In this document: positions 22,571 to 32,729 of the stretch, one piece after another | How the letters are laid out: each line of letters opens with the position of its first letter | Position numbering within the stretch: position 1 is the stretch's first letter | NCBI GenBank assembly: GCA_036245525.1 | Contig: BTPG01000008.1 | Coordinates: 27,309,568-27,373,567 of the forward strand | DNA: 64,000 nt | Source: Semisulcospira habei | Lineage: Eukaryota; Mollusca; Gastropoda; Semisulcospiridae | Direction: 5' to 3' | Made by a program: the position numbers and the translations under genes | The notes under the pieces: model-generated | The model's input: the letters and a program-made list of their open reading frames with translations, nothing else | Database searches by the model: none | Told to the model about the DNA's origin: nothing

Positions 22571-22844
22571 AGATTTGACTTGGTGACGTGCTGCAAGAAC
22601 GTGGCAAATTTTGCAGGTACAAATGAACAGGAGAGGATGTATGTGTTATCCCCCTTTTGATAGTTGATCGATTTTATGATGAATTATAGGGTTGCGCCAT
22701 TGACGCAGCTCCTCCTCCCCCCTACTTCCCTCCTCCCGCCCCCCCACCCCCCTCCTCTTTTTACTCATCCTCCATTGTTCTCTGTTTCCGAATATCAATA
22801 TGACAGAAATTAACAGTGTGCGTGTGTGTATGTGTTTGTGTTTG

Positions 22845-22849
<5 letters not shown>

Positions 22850-22885
<36 letters not shown>
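22850..22885. repeat. (GT)n microsatellite
   Basis: About 17 GT units followed by GCGC-rich sequence. Confidence 0.95.
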
Positions 22886-22888
<3 letters not shown>

Positions 22889-23110
22889 TGCGCGCGTGCG
22901 TGCATGTGTGTGTTCTTGTTGTTGCGACTTTCCAGCCTTGTTGACCGAATCAAATACATGTACTACGACAACCATGCAGAAAGCTAGCACTGTTTCAGTG
23001 TTATATTCCAAGCATGGATCTTTTGCTTAATATAGTTTCCGTCCCAACCAATTCTTGGAACCGAACCGGCGATGCTTGACTGCGACAATGAAGGCACTAT
23101 CATTTATCTC

Positions 23111-23339
23111 TTAACCCATATCATACTGAGGCTAAAAGCTTCAAATTTGTACACTGCCATTATGCAAGCTACATTATAGTACGTACAGATAAGGATCAGT
23201 ATAGACCAATGGCTTTAGTTCAAGGGTGCTGCCAGAATAGCTTGGCGCCTAGAGGCGCCAAGCTATTCTGGCACTACCCTTGAACTATTTTAGTCAGACT
23301 TATTTCACACACTAGTGTATTCCAAATGATAAGGGTTAA
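23111..23339. repeat. Family A element subtype I, reverse (full)
   Basis: TTAACCCATATCATACTGAG to AAGGGTTAA, with the hairpin about 23217-23287. Confidence 0.92.
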
Positions 23340-23551
23340 TTTGGCTACTCCTCCCATTGCCAGAAAATTGCGAACACCAACCAACTGCAAGAGGCAAAGA
23401 ATCTCATCAGCCCCCGCAGATGCGGGGGCTGATGAGGCTCTTTGCCTCATGCTGACCCTATTCATATCCGCGTTCCTTGGATGGTTTGGATTTGGTGTTC
23501 AGCCTGCAATACTTTCAAAGAATTTTGCGTCCTCTGGCACTTTGGGGTTAA
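23336..23551. repeat. Family B element (full), sharing TTAA with the A element
   Basis: TTAATTTGGC...CATTGCCAG at the left and TTTGGGGTTAA at the right. The hairpin is at 23387-23452 with AATCTCATCAGC largely mirrored. Confidence 0.88.
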
Positions 23552-23648
23552 CGAGCATGCACCTTTAATTTGAAATTAATGTTCCTGTTTTTGCTGAATA
23601 TTTTATCGACTGTCGTTAGAGGGCGGGTCGATAGTTGAATGGGTGTCG

Positions 23649-23676
23649 TTATTATTATTATTATTATTATTATATA
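23649..23676. repeat. (TTA)n microsatellite
   Basis: About nine ATT units plus AT-rich sequence. Confidence 0.92.
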
Positions 23677-24181
23677 TTTTTTATTATTTTTTTTTCCCCG
23701 CGCGGAATATTTTATCGACTGGCGTTACATATTCATCCCTGGACCTTTATAGCTGAGTAATAGCTCCGCTCACTCGGTGCACTCTTTATGCCACATTCAT
23801 CACCCCGTACGCGTGATGAAAAAATGCATGACCGGCGGCGGGGGTAGTGGCGAGTCTTTTGTAGAAGCCCAAGCCTTTTCAGTCCGAGGAAGATGAACGT
23901 GTTCGCTCGAAAATCACGATGAAGGAAATTAGTCAGCGTAGCGGCGTGAGTTAGATGTCATTAGAGTGAAATATCAAAGCACGCTTGTGCAGTTGTTGTG
24001 TTTTTCTGACACTAAATGTTTTTTGCACAATTTCGAGAAATTTGACGTGAGCGAGTAGGATATGAATCCCTTCACTGTTCAGAAAAATTGAACACATCCA
24101 ATGCTACAGACATAGATCCTCATTCGGCGGCAACGCTGTGCGACACTTCCGCAGGTGTTGCTGCTGGGCGCCTTGAAAGAC

Positions 24182-24403
24182 TTAATTCATTCAGCCCCGA
24201 CACGCCACGGCAAGACACGGATCGAGCGTGATAGTTCAAGGGTGGTGCCAGAATAGCTTGGCGCCCATGGGCGCCAAGCTATTCTGGCACCTCCCTTGAA
24301 CTATTACGCAAGATTTGGAAGTGTAATACAGTCTTCAGATGAGCAACTTCAAAATTTGGGGATTCCGGCCCTTGGGCAGAATGTGTAGTTGAAGCTACCA
24401 ATA
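24182..24403. repeat. Family A element (full)
   Basis: TTAATTCATTCAGCCCCGAC at the left; the hairpin is about 24229-24306 with GGCGCCCATGGGCGCC at its tip. Confidence 0.85.
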
Positions 24404-24768
24404 TAATGATCACGCCTCCCTGTTTGAGTCACTGTTAATTGTTGCAAATTCTGTCCAGTGCACAGTACATTGAACAGTTGATGAGTTGAAAACAAAGGGA
24501 AATGGAAACATCTTAATAATAATAATTTTAAAAAATCGCCATTACTGACGCCTTACAATTATTCAGAGATGAAAGCAGTATTGGGAGGCAAGAGGCAACT
24601 GGAGGCAATGCAGCGTGGGCGGGCCCTATTTTACAACACGAAAGGTTCACGCGGTCCTAATTATAACAGTAGAATGTTTTGAAATATCACACTGATTCTC
24701 TAGTCCAAATCAACAAATTTGGAAGCTGTCATCTTGGGACAGTTCATTAAACAGGTTTAGATTGACAA

Positions 24769-24819
24769 ACAGGCGCCAGACAATTCTAGCACTACCCTTA
24801 AACTGTCATGGTCGATCCG
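24769..24819. repeat. Family A half-hairpin
   Basis: CAGGCGCCAGACAATTCTAG then CACTACCCTTAAACTGTCAT; the left arm is missing. Confidence 0.75.
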
Positions 24820-24849
24820 CGTTGTGTTCTACTTTGTCATGGCTATATG

Positions 24850-24914
24850 TTAACCCTTTGGGTGTCGGTAGCGATTTTAGTCGCGATGATTCCTGCTACG
24901 ACACCCACAGGGTA
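24850..24914. repeat. Family I element
   Basis: TTAACCCTTTGGGTGTCGGT at the left and ACACCCACAGGGT at the right, around TAGTCGCGATGATTCCTG. Confidence 0.8.
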
Positions 24915-25012
24915 AAAAACAAACAAAGAAACAAACAAACAAACAAACGAATAAAAAAACAAACAAAACAAACAAACAAACAAACAAACAAAAAAACAAC
25001 AATACACAAACA
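24914..25012. repeat. (CAAA)n low-complexity tract
   Basis: AAACAAACAAAC-type repeats immediately after family I. Confidence 0.95.
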
Positions 25013-25056
25013 GACCAACTACTTGTATCCTCTATGTCACATTACGCGTGTTTCAG

Positions 25057-25199
25057 AAACGATCTGGGCGCGGCAGTCAGGTCTTCTGCAACTATCTGAC
25101 GTGGCTCAAGGCAAAACCTGGGTGTCGAAGGCTGAAGAGGCGGCCACCAGCAACACCATCACCACCACCACCACGGCCACTGCAACCACCGGCGCAAAG
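25057..25199 (+). CDS. BAHCC1: BAHCC1-like exon 9
   Basis: GTGTTTCAG acceptor and GTGAGA donor; enters phase 1, leaves phase 0. Encodes ETIWARQSGLLQLSDVAQGK then TWVSKAEEAATS and a Thr/Ala-rich tail encoded by ACC repeats. No named domain is recognised. Confidence 0.85.
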
Positions 25200-25306
25200 G
25201 TGAGAAGCCGGAACACAATCTGCAACAGTATCGCAGACATGTCTCTCATGTCTGTGATAACGTTATCTGTATGTCTGGGATAATGCATAGTAGGGCAGTC
25301 CTAAAA

Positions 25307-25375
25307 TGTGTGCAGGTATGTGATTTCGGACCTTACGGCTAAAGGCCGTAAGGTCCAAAATCACAGACCAGCACA
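25307..25375. repeat. Family C hairpin
   Basis: TGATTTCGGACCTTACGGCT with complement, loop AAA. Confidence 0.9.
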
Positions 25376-25709
25376 AACAGGGTTCAGACTTTCATCATTT
25401 GTTTTCCCGCATAGCTTTCCTTCATCGCCAGTTCTGCCCCTTTCCCCACGTTACCACCCCCCCCCCCCCCTCCTTTTTTCTCTCTTTCTCATTTCTTCTC
25501 TTGTAATCAGACAAATGTTTGTACGATTGACATCGATCGATATCGAAGGGAACTATTGGAAGACTTCCCAGGGGGTGGGATGGCGCGCGTGTGGGCTTTC
25601 CGAGCGCAGAGACCTCATCGCGCACTAAATCCTGAACAAATCCTTTGTTTTCATATCAGTTCTCAACTGTTTGCTAGTCTCCTCTCTTCTGTCCCTGGTA
25701 ATAAACATT

Positions 25710-25778
25710 TTGTGTGCGGGCCTGCTATTTTAGACCTAACTGCTTCACGCTGTAAGGTCCAACATTACAGACCAGGGC
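25710..25778. repeat. Family C hairpin, diverged
   Basis: GTGCGGGCCTGCTATTTTAG with a decayed right arm GGTCCAACATTACAGACC. Confidence 0.7.
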
Positions 25779-25858
25779 TCAGTTGCATGAGCGATTTAGT
25801 CCTGCGACAGCCACTAAGCAAGGTGGCTGGCGCAGGACTAAGCTCACTCATGCACTCG
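25777..25858. repeat. Family F hairpin
   Basis: CAGTTGCATGAGCGATTTAG and complement; the loop arm is shortened relative to 25962. Confidence 0.83.
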
Positions 25859-25961
25859 ACTCCAGCACATTTCTTTGTGTATTCTTACCTGACGTTAAAC
25901 GAAGGGGAAGACTTTCTACTGCACCTGAAGAATTATGTTAGAACCTCTATTGTGCAGCTGG

Positions 25962-26070
25962 GGCCAGTTGCATGAGTGAGCGTAGTCCTGCGCCATCCCT
26001 TAAGCAAGGTGCTCCGCTATAGTGGAACACCTTACTTAGTAGCTTGCGCAGGACTAAACTCACTGATCGA
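25962..26070. repeat. Family F hairpin
   Basis: CAGTTGCATGAGTGAGCGTA...AAGCAAGGTGCTCCGCTATAG and complement. Confidence 0.85.
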
Positions 26071-26287
26071 AACTGTCCCCTGTTCCGTCTAGAAGAACGT
26101 GTTAATTTGACAGTGATAATTCCCTTATTGTTTGGGAATAACTTTTGCTGAAACTAGTAATTTTATTTCTGACACTTTTTATGAAGACAGTTTCAGTTTG
26201 AATTTTTGGGGGTGATATGCGCAATAGAGGTGCTACTTGTATCTGAGATTCGACGATCATACTATGGTTATTTGTGTTATATCTCCA

Positions 26288-26383
26288 GTAGCAAACCGTC
26301 TCCGGCCCCACGACGGTCGCAGTTGGCCCGCGCGGGCCCGCTGCGACCGTCGTGGGCCCGAGGACCTTTGCTGACTGGGACAA
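26288..26383. repeat. Family E hairpin, covarying
   Basis: GGCCCCACGACGGTCGCAGT pairs with GCGACCGTCGTGGGCC. The CACGACGGTCGC variant is present in both arms. Confidence 0.9.
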
Positions 26384-26394
26384 AGGTCATATTT

Positions 26395-26465
26395 TGTATG
26401 CCAGTTTGTGATTTGGACCGTATTGTCTGGAGCCGTAAGGATCACAATCACAAACTAGCACACAT
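26395..26465. repeat. Family C hairpin, diverged
   Basis: GTATGCCAGTTTGTGATTTG with complement ATCACAAACTAGCACAC. Confidence 0.8.
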
Positions 26466-27146
26466 TTTGAACTGTGGGGTTAACCTTCTTCTGGTCGTAT
26501 TTTTCCCATGAATCACTAATCATGCTCATGCCCATTTCACGCCATCGCTCAGAGTGTTTGTTTTGTACCGTGTTGCACAGGCCAGGGTCGGGAAACATGT
26601 AATATGAATGCACAGTATTATCTCATCTGTTCACGAGTGATTTATTTTACGTAACTGGAGGCCGGGCATAATTTGATTTATTTACAAAACGACCTTACTT
26701 CATATTTCGCGTCCAGGTGGTGCCCTATTCCGCAGAGTTGCTGACAGAATAGAAATCCGACATATTTTTTTTGTTGGATTCCCAGCAAACCTTTCTTTTG
26801 ACTTCATATGTTCTTTTGTGCGGCAACGTTTTTGGATGCGTCACCTAAAACTCAGAATGACGTCAGCTTCTGCAGTCATGTTTAGCAGAGCGTCTTTCTC
26901 CGCTTGTGTCAGGTGGTTGAAGCAAAACTGTGGTGACACACCGTGGCGGAGACAGCATACGCTTTATCACACATGTAAATTGAGAAACGATGGCATCGCA
27001 TGTCTAGGGAAAGGGCTGGAAGTGCCCACATTGATATGCATCGTGTTTTTCCACCCAGGCCTGGGCTGTGTTGAACGATGGACGCATAGGCGCCTGAGTA
27101 GTGCGTGTCGATGTGATACACTAAATACGGTTTTGCGACTCAGCAC

Positions 27147-27232
27147 GCAAAAGTCTATCGGGCCGATGTCGGCCGCAGTGGGCCCGCGCAATTGCGCGCG
27201 GGCCCACTGCGGCCGACTCCGGCCCGATGGCC
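27147..27232. repeat. Family E hairpin
   Basis: TCGGGCCGATGTCGGCCGCA and complement with an AATTGCGC tip. Confidence 0.9.
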
Positions 27233-27544
27233 GAATACTGGGTGCGAGCCCTTACTAACATGGCAGATGACTCTACCGTCCAGTATCTACCGTGCGTACG
27301 AGGGCTTCTTAGCAGAAACCGTATTTATTGTGCGTGTGTATACTATGTGAACACGCACCCGTCAGGCGCCTGTGGATGGATGGTTGATTGGTTTCGACAG
27401 TTGGTGTCTCCGCTTTTGTAATCTTTGACATATGTGTTGACTGTCAGCATGTTTATCATGGCGTAAAGTGGCTTGAGTCGAAGGGAAGCTTCATGTTTAC
27501 TTTCTTCCTCCAAATTTTTAGTATTTTTTATTTTATTTATTTGT

Positions 27545-27950
27545 TAAATGTGAATGTGTGTATGAATGTCAGTGTCTGTCGTTGGACGTGAGTGTTTGTG
27601 TAGAGTCCCGACCAAACAAAGAAAGAAACGCTCTCAGAAAGGAAAGTCCAACACAGTCGTGTTGGACTTGTCCTGTCTAATCGTGGTTCTTTCTATGTTG
27701 GGAATTTATTGGAATGTTTGTGTGTATGAATGTCAGTGTCTTTCGTTGGATGTGAGTGTTTGTGTAGAGCCCAGACCAAGCAAAGAAAGAAACACGCTTA
27801 GAAATACAAGTCCAACACAGGTGTGTTGTACTTGTCCTTAGGCAAGCTTTTTTTTTCTTTGTTGGGAATATCTTTGAATGTTTGTGTGTATGAATGTCAG
27901 TGTATGTGGTTTTTAGTGAGTGTGTGTGAATGTCGGTGTAAATGCTTGTG
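27545..27950. repeat. Tandem repeat of about 163 bp containing short G hairpins
   Basis: The unit GTGTATGAATGTCAGTGT...GAGTGTTTGTGTAGAG followed by a G hairpin (AAACACGCTTAGAAA...GTCCAACAC) occurs twice, at about 27550 and 27713. A third partial unit starts near 27876. Confidence 0.85.
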
Positions 27951-28009
27951 TGTGTGAATGAGTGCCAGGCTGTCGTTTGTGGATGTACTGTTTTTCTGTG
28001 TTTATGTGT

Positions 28010-28083
28010 ATGTGCGATGGTCTGCAATTTTGGACCGCACGGACTCGAACCATAAGGTCCAAAGTCCCAGGGCAGCGCACATT
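28010..28083. repeat. Family C hairpin, diverged
   Basis: GTGCGATGGTCTGCAATTTT with CATAAGGTCCAAAGTCCCAG. Confidence 0.75.
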
Positions 28084-28379
28084 TGTGTGTTCGACGATGT
28101 TTGTTACTTGTTGTGCACACAGAGAAGCATTTTTTAATCGTCACCGTGTTATCATTTTTATTTTAGGAAACGTTTTTATTTTCAAGTTGATTTAATTTTC
28201 CTTTGTGTTTTGGGTAGGACGAAAATAGAGTTTCATTTGCTCATATTTTCGCGAACTTTTTCCCCTATTTTGTTGGGTTTATTTTTTCTTGATAATTTAG
28301 TTTCATTATTATTGTTATATTTTGCTTCAGCGTTGAAAATGCAAGTCCCACAGTTTGACTAACGTGTCTGTAAGAACCA

Positions 28380-28502
28380 GGAGCCAGTTGCATGAGTGAA
28401 CGTAAATTTGTCCTGTGCCAGCCACTAAACAAAGTGCTCCGCTATAGCGTATCACCTTGCTTAGTGGCTGGTGCAGGACTAAGCTCAGTCATGCAATTGG
28501 AT
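28380..28502. repeat. Family F hairpin
   Basis: CCAGTTGCATGAGTGAACGT and complement ending GTCATGCAATTGGATCC. Confidence 0.85.
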
Positions 28503-28788
28503 CCAGAGTCACAGACCAAAACAGAAAGTTCTCAACATTTTTAGGGTTCGATTCCATTGAAAAATTCTGCATTTTCAAGCCCTCATTCATGTTGTATTTT
28601 CAACACGTTCCATCCTTCATTTTCCATTCCTACGTTTGGCTTTCATCATTTTGAGTTTTGACTTTTTTTGGTTGAGTGGTCTATTGTCGGCTTGGGTCCT
28701 GCCTTGCCTGCCTGCTGTCGCGGGGTTGCCTTGAGGGCCTGTGTGTCTATGTGGTCTGTCTTCTTTCTCTCTGTCCGCTCCTGTGCAG

Positions 28789-28933
28789 CCGCTAGCGGGC
28801 GCCAGTGGTTCTCATGGCCACCAGCCTAGCAGCCAGGGGGGTCCCCTGGCCCCGCTCTTGCTTGACGAGTGGTCTTTACGTCGAAGCGAACGCATCTTCC
28901 TCAGCGACACAAGCCCGCTGCCCTCGCCCAACC

Positions 28934-28983
<50 letters not shown>

Positions 28984-29550
28984 CAACAGCAGCAGCAGCA
29001 GCAGCAGACGGTCCGCGATGGAAGCTCCGGCAAGGGCCCGGCCGTCAAAGATGGCAGATCTAGCAGCGCGGGGGGAGGACCAGGTTCTGGGGGTAGTGTT
29101 AGTGGTAGTGGTGGCGGAGGAGGAGGTCCCGGCAAAGGATCGGGAAGACCCGGGCGGCCACCAGGTTCCTTGAACAAGAACCGGAGAAACAGCAGCGTCA
29201 GCTCCGAAAAACCCCGCCAGCGGAGCAACAGCGGCAGCAAGGCGACAACCGCCACCACGACCACCCCCTCCATCCCCAGCGTCCCCAGCAACACCACCAC
29301 CACAACCACCACCAACACCCCCACCACCACCACCAGCAGCGCCACCAACACCAAGGTCAAGGACGGGACCTCCAGCGCCAGCGCTAGTTCCGCTTCCGAG
29401 GCGAGCAAGGTGAAGGCGAAGGCGAAGGAGGAGAAGAGAGACCGGGATCACGCCAAGGTGCAGAAGGCGCGCAGCCTGCAGGAGCTGACTCAGAGAGTGA
29501 AGCGCAAGTACAACAAGAATCTCTGCAAGAAGCCAGCTCCAGACGAGAGG
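28789..29550 (+). CDS. BAHCC1: BAHCC1-like exon 10: conserved block, polyQ, AT-hook, basic coil
   Basis: This 762-base exon is phase 0 at both ends, with a CTGTGCAG acceptor and a GTGAGT donor. It opens with a Gly/Ser/His/Pro-rich stretch and then LLLDEWSLRRSERIFLSD, a block I recognise from vertebrate BAHCC1/TNRC18. Next come SPLPSPNL and 24 uninterrupted glutamines (28936-29007), a Gly/Ser linker, the AT-hook-like GRPGRPPGSLNKNRR, a long Thr/Ser/Asn/Pro tract, and a charged basic segment (KVKAKAKEEKRDRDHAKVQK) ending in ELTQRVKRKYNKNLCKKPAP. The low-complexity parts make the exon very G+C- and CAG/ACC-rich compared with its introns. Open antisense frames here are compositional shadows. Confidence 0.93.
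28936..29007 (+). repeat. BAHCC1: CAG/CAA trinucleotide repeat encoding 24 glutamines
   Basis: Fourteen CAG codons, then CAA, CAG, CAA and seven CAG codons. The two CAA codons break the pure CAG run without changing the protein. It sits in the gene family for which TNRC18 (trinucleotide repeat containing 18) is named. Confidence 0.97.
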
Positions 29551-29595
29551 GTGAGTCCAGCAGGTTGGATCTCTGGGACGGGTGAGGGTGGAATG

Positions 29596-29682
29596 ATAAA
29601 CCCTTTGGGCTGTCGGTAGCGATTTTTGATTCCTACAGGAATTCATCGCGACAAAAACCGCTACCGACAGCCACATGGTTAA
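29596..29682. repeat. Family I element
   Basis: AAACCCTTTGGGCTGTCGGT at the left and ACCGACAGCCACATGGTTAA at the right. The GGGCTGTCGGT variant is mirrored. It starts 45 bases after the exon 10 donor. Confidence 0.88.
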
Positions 29683-29708
29683 AGTGCTAAAACATCGTGT
29701 TGATGTTT

Positions 29709-30077
29709 AATTTTGGAGGTGTCGTCTAATGACTATTCACCAGTTCCAGGCGATCGATCGACCATGATAATTCAAGGGCAGTGCCAGATTAGCTTGGCGC
29801 CGACAGACGCCAAGCTAATCTGGCCCTACCCTTGAATTATCATGGGGGAGCTGGGTGGCTCGGTGGTAGAGCGTTTGACTCTCGACCGAAAGGTCCCGGG
29901 TTCGAATCCAGCTGGGTTCAAAATTTGTTCAGACCCTATTTCGGTGCCCCGTCTTTGAAATCACCTTCGTGGTGGACAAAAGACGTTAAGCCCTAAACAT
30001 TTAACGTTTTTTAACGTTTTGAATTATCATGGTCGACCCATCTCCTGCTGTAGTGCGTCAGGGCTGAACGGGGTTAC
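29709..30077. repeat. Family A element interrupted by a SINE
   Basis: TTAATTTTGGAGGTGTCG at the left and GGGCTGAACGGGGTTA at the right. The hairpin at about 29760-29845 is intact and the SINE lies at its right foot. Confidence 0.88.
29846..30018 (+). mobile_element. tRNA-derived SINE, copy 1
   Basis: GGGAGCTGGGTGGCTCGGTG supplies a pol III A box (TGGCTCGGTGG) and GGTTCGAATCC is a B box. A shared body CCCTATTTCGGTGCCCCG and a 3' part GGTGGACAAAAGACGTTAAG follow. It is flanked by the 14-bp direct repeat TTGAATTATCATGG (29832-29845 and 30019-30032). Confidence 0.92.
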
Positions 30078-30673
30078 GTTAGACCATGGACCATGCATCA
30101 CTTTGATGCCTATATTATAAGTACAATACATACACGTCTGGTCATTCGAATTAGTTATTTTGGGGGGTTTAACGCCGAGCAGGCGATCTCACGGCGGAAA
30201 GGGTAAAAATCAGACCAGCCAAACAAAAAGAAAGGTTTTAAGACAATATGTATTAAAATATTTGAGGTCATGTGAGCTTGGGACCTAACTGATTTGTTTG
30301 AATAATGTTTTATCGTGTTGTTTTTTCCTTGAAAACTTTAAACAGACTGCGAAAATTATGAAGGCTTCGCATCAGAAACAATTGCCTCAAAGAAAAAATA
30401 TACCTTGATAAAATATTAAGTGCTCGTGTACTTGAGTGCTCTACTTTTACAACCTCTTTAATCACATTAATGTATGCTTTCGTATAGCAAAGGCAAACCA
30501 AACAAAAAAGAGAAAGGCAAAGGCATGTGTTCTTTAGACTGAGATCATTATGTTATACATTCGAAACGTGAACCAAAAAGCACTGAAAACCAGTGACAGT
30601 AAGGCATTTGTCTTCGAAAGTATTTCAGTAAAAGCAGTCCGATCTGATGATGCAAATCAGCCAGTAACTTCAA

Positions 30674-30739
30674 GCAAAAGACATAGATTCTCATGACCCA
30701 TGCCGAAGGCAGGGGCTCATGAGAATCTATACCTCTTGC
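30674..30739. repeat. Family B hairpin
   Basis: GCAAAAGACATAGATTCTCA with complement; a GCCGAAGGC tip. Confidence 0.88.
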
Positions 30740-31098
30740 AGATGAATCAAGCTGGATGAGTCTTGTTTGTCAAGAGTTCAAAAAATATGCTGGGCACGTC
30801 GCGAGCACAGGCACGGGATGATCGTTGTGTAGTTTGTCAGTTCGTTACTGCTAGTGGTGTTGAGAGGTGACCAGTTATCAAAGACCCCCATGCCTGTGGT
30901 AGCGAGGTATTCAGAGAGATCGGTGATGCAAATCTGAATCATTTCTCTTTCTCATCAGGGCGCTTTGCAATAATCTCAGCTGTTACGCAGCCGTAAATCC
31001 GAGCTAATGGGCATTTAGGATGAAACACACGGTCATGTCGCACACTTAGATGATTTTGACGTCTCGGTCTGAGGAACAGTTTAGTCGATCCAGGCGAG

Positions 31099-31163
31099 CA
31101 AGAGGCATAGATTCTCATGAGCCCCTGCGTTGCAGGGGCTCATGAGAATCTATGCCTCTTGCA
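31099..31163. repeat. Family B hairpin, perfect
   Basis: GCAAGAGGCATAGATTCTCA... is exactly complementary over both arms; a CGTTGCAG-type tip. Confidence 0.96.
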
Positions 31164-31219
31164 GATGGACTGATTGTCTGTAGGACTGGTAGTTTAATGC
31201 TACAATTGTCGTAGGATAA

Positions 31220-31347
31220 ACAAAAAAAAAAACAACAACAACAACAAAAAACCCAAACAAACATAAAAACAGACAACAACAAACAACCGAGAATCGAGAT
31301 TATATTTGTAAAAAAAAAAAAAAAAAAAAAAGAAGAAGAAAAGAAAC
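31220..31347. repeat. A-rich low-complexity tracts
   Basis: AACAAC repeats and a run of more than 20 A. Confidence 0.9.
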
Positions 31348-32089
31348 AACATCAAGACGGTACAATATATAATCAGTGTTCTAGTGACGTTCTTAGCCAC
31401 ACAGTATTCAAAGTTGCTAAGTTTTACTCTTTAAAAAATGAGTTTATAGGTTTTAGGTTATAGGTTTCATTTCATTACCATCGTGCTCCTAATTGAATCT
31501 GAAATTTTCACAACGAAAACTCATCATTTCACACGGCCTTGTCTACCCACCTCTGTCAATAATGTTTTACGCATGTTTACACTAATGTTGAACCTTTCGC
31601 CGCTGGAAAACATCAAACAGCATCAGACTGCAAGAGGCACATTTTGCGCTGACGAACACCAGTGGTAATATGGCGCTTGCGCACATCATTCAGGGGTCAT
31701 TTTACGCATGCGTAGACTAAGGAGCCAGCCAGGGATAGTGACAAAGGTTGTTATGGCAGCAGCCCAGTGACCCTTTCAAAGGTCACACACGCACTTGGTC
31801 GATAAAGTAATTGTTATTGTCTTTGTGAGCTGACCGTTTTATGGTTGGAAACTGCCATTAAGGAGATTTGCACCTATCCACCATACTGCTTCAGAAATTG
31901 ATTGCTGTACAATACGTCAGCTGGTAGCCAGTCTACATCACCAGTACCGTAGTTTTTTTGGTGTACACACAGATTGTATACAGGGTAGTACATTGAGCAA
32001 AGGGAATGAGGTTTATGCATACATTAAAAATAGAAGCTCTTACATGTTTGTTAGCTTTCGTCTTTGGTTGGATAGCATATATAAACATT

Positions 32090-32325
32090 ACCCCCCCCCC
32101 ACACACACACACACACACACACACACAGCCCAGAAAAAAAAACAAAACCAAAACAACCTCCCCCCAAAAAAAAACCAACAAACAAAACAAAACAAAACAA
32201 CAACAACAACAAAACAACAACAGCAAACAAACAAACAAACAAAAAACACGAAAACAAAACAAAACACAACACAACCCAATCTAACACAGCACAACACAAC
32301 ACAACAAAAACAAAAAGAATGAAAG
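32090..32325. repeat. (CA)n and AAAC/ACAAC low-complexity region
   Basis: C-run, (CA)n, then AACAA and ACACA repeats. Open frames on both strands here are compositional. Confidence 0.95.
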
Positions 32326-32552
32326 AAAGAGAGATGATAATATGAGACAAAATCTTCTATCTAAAGCTACCTGCAATTGGAAGGTATATTTTATGTTTTA
32401 TTTATGGATTCTACGAGCAGTCTGCAATGGCATTTATGAATTATTCAATCAGAATATGATATACACACTGATTTCACACTGAATGCAATCCTAAAATCTT
32501 CTAGCTGTCCACATGACGTTGACTGTAAGTGTTCCCATGATTATGTTATCAG

Positions 32553-32724
32553 CTACTAAAGAAGACGGCGAACGATGAGGTGAAGGCCAGGCAATCGAAA
32601 GACGAAGTGAAAGCCAAACCCCAGCCCAGCCGCAAGACGGAGGACGTGCACCAGGAGTCCGACTCTTCTAGTGAGGGCGACAACATCCCTCTCAGCAACC
32701 TGAGGGAACGGCCCACCACTCCAC
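32553..32724 (+). CDS. BAHCC1: BAHCC1-like exon 11, charged linker
   Basis: TTATCAG acceptor, GTGAGT donor, phase 0 in and phase 1 out. Encodes LLKKTANDEVKARQSKDEVK, an acidic/serine stretch, then NIPLSNLRERPTTP. The donor is followed at once by the TTAA of a family A element: GTGAG is intron and TTAACCC is the element end. Confidence 0.9.
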
Positions 32725-32729
32725 GTGAG

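Larger units (their letters stand above)
21778..25056. other. Intron 8
   Basis: Holds J with nested D, B, A-I/B, A and I elements and CAAA repeats. 23560-24100 and 24404-24760 show no recognisable feature. Confidence 0.75.
29551..32552. other. Intron 10
   Basis: Family I, A plus SINE, two B hairpins and low-complexity A/CA tracts. 30080-30660, 30745-31090 and 31400-32080 show nothing recognisable. Confidence 0.75.

Noticed and set aside
24762..25283. Reading exon 9 as part of a longer 173-codon ORF
   Set aside because: The upstream part is A-half hairpin, family I and CAAA repeat. The acceptor at 25056 and the phase fit show that only 25057-25199 is coding.
28812..29676. Long antisense open frames over exon 10 (poly-Cys, poly-Leu)
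   Set aside because: Shadows of the CAG, ACC and GGC-rich coding strand.
29846..29925. A tRNA gene with A and B boxes
   Set aside because: The sequence continues into a shared SINE body, recurs at 41809, is flanked by a target duplication, and the cloverleaf is not clean.
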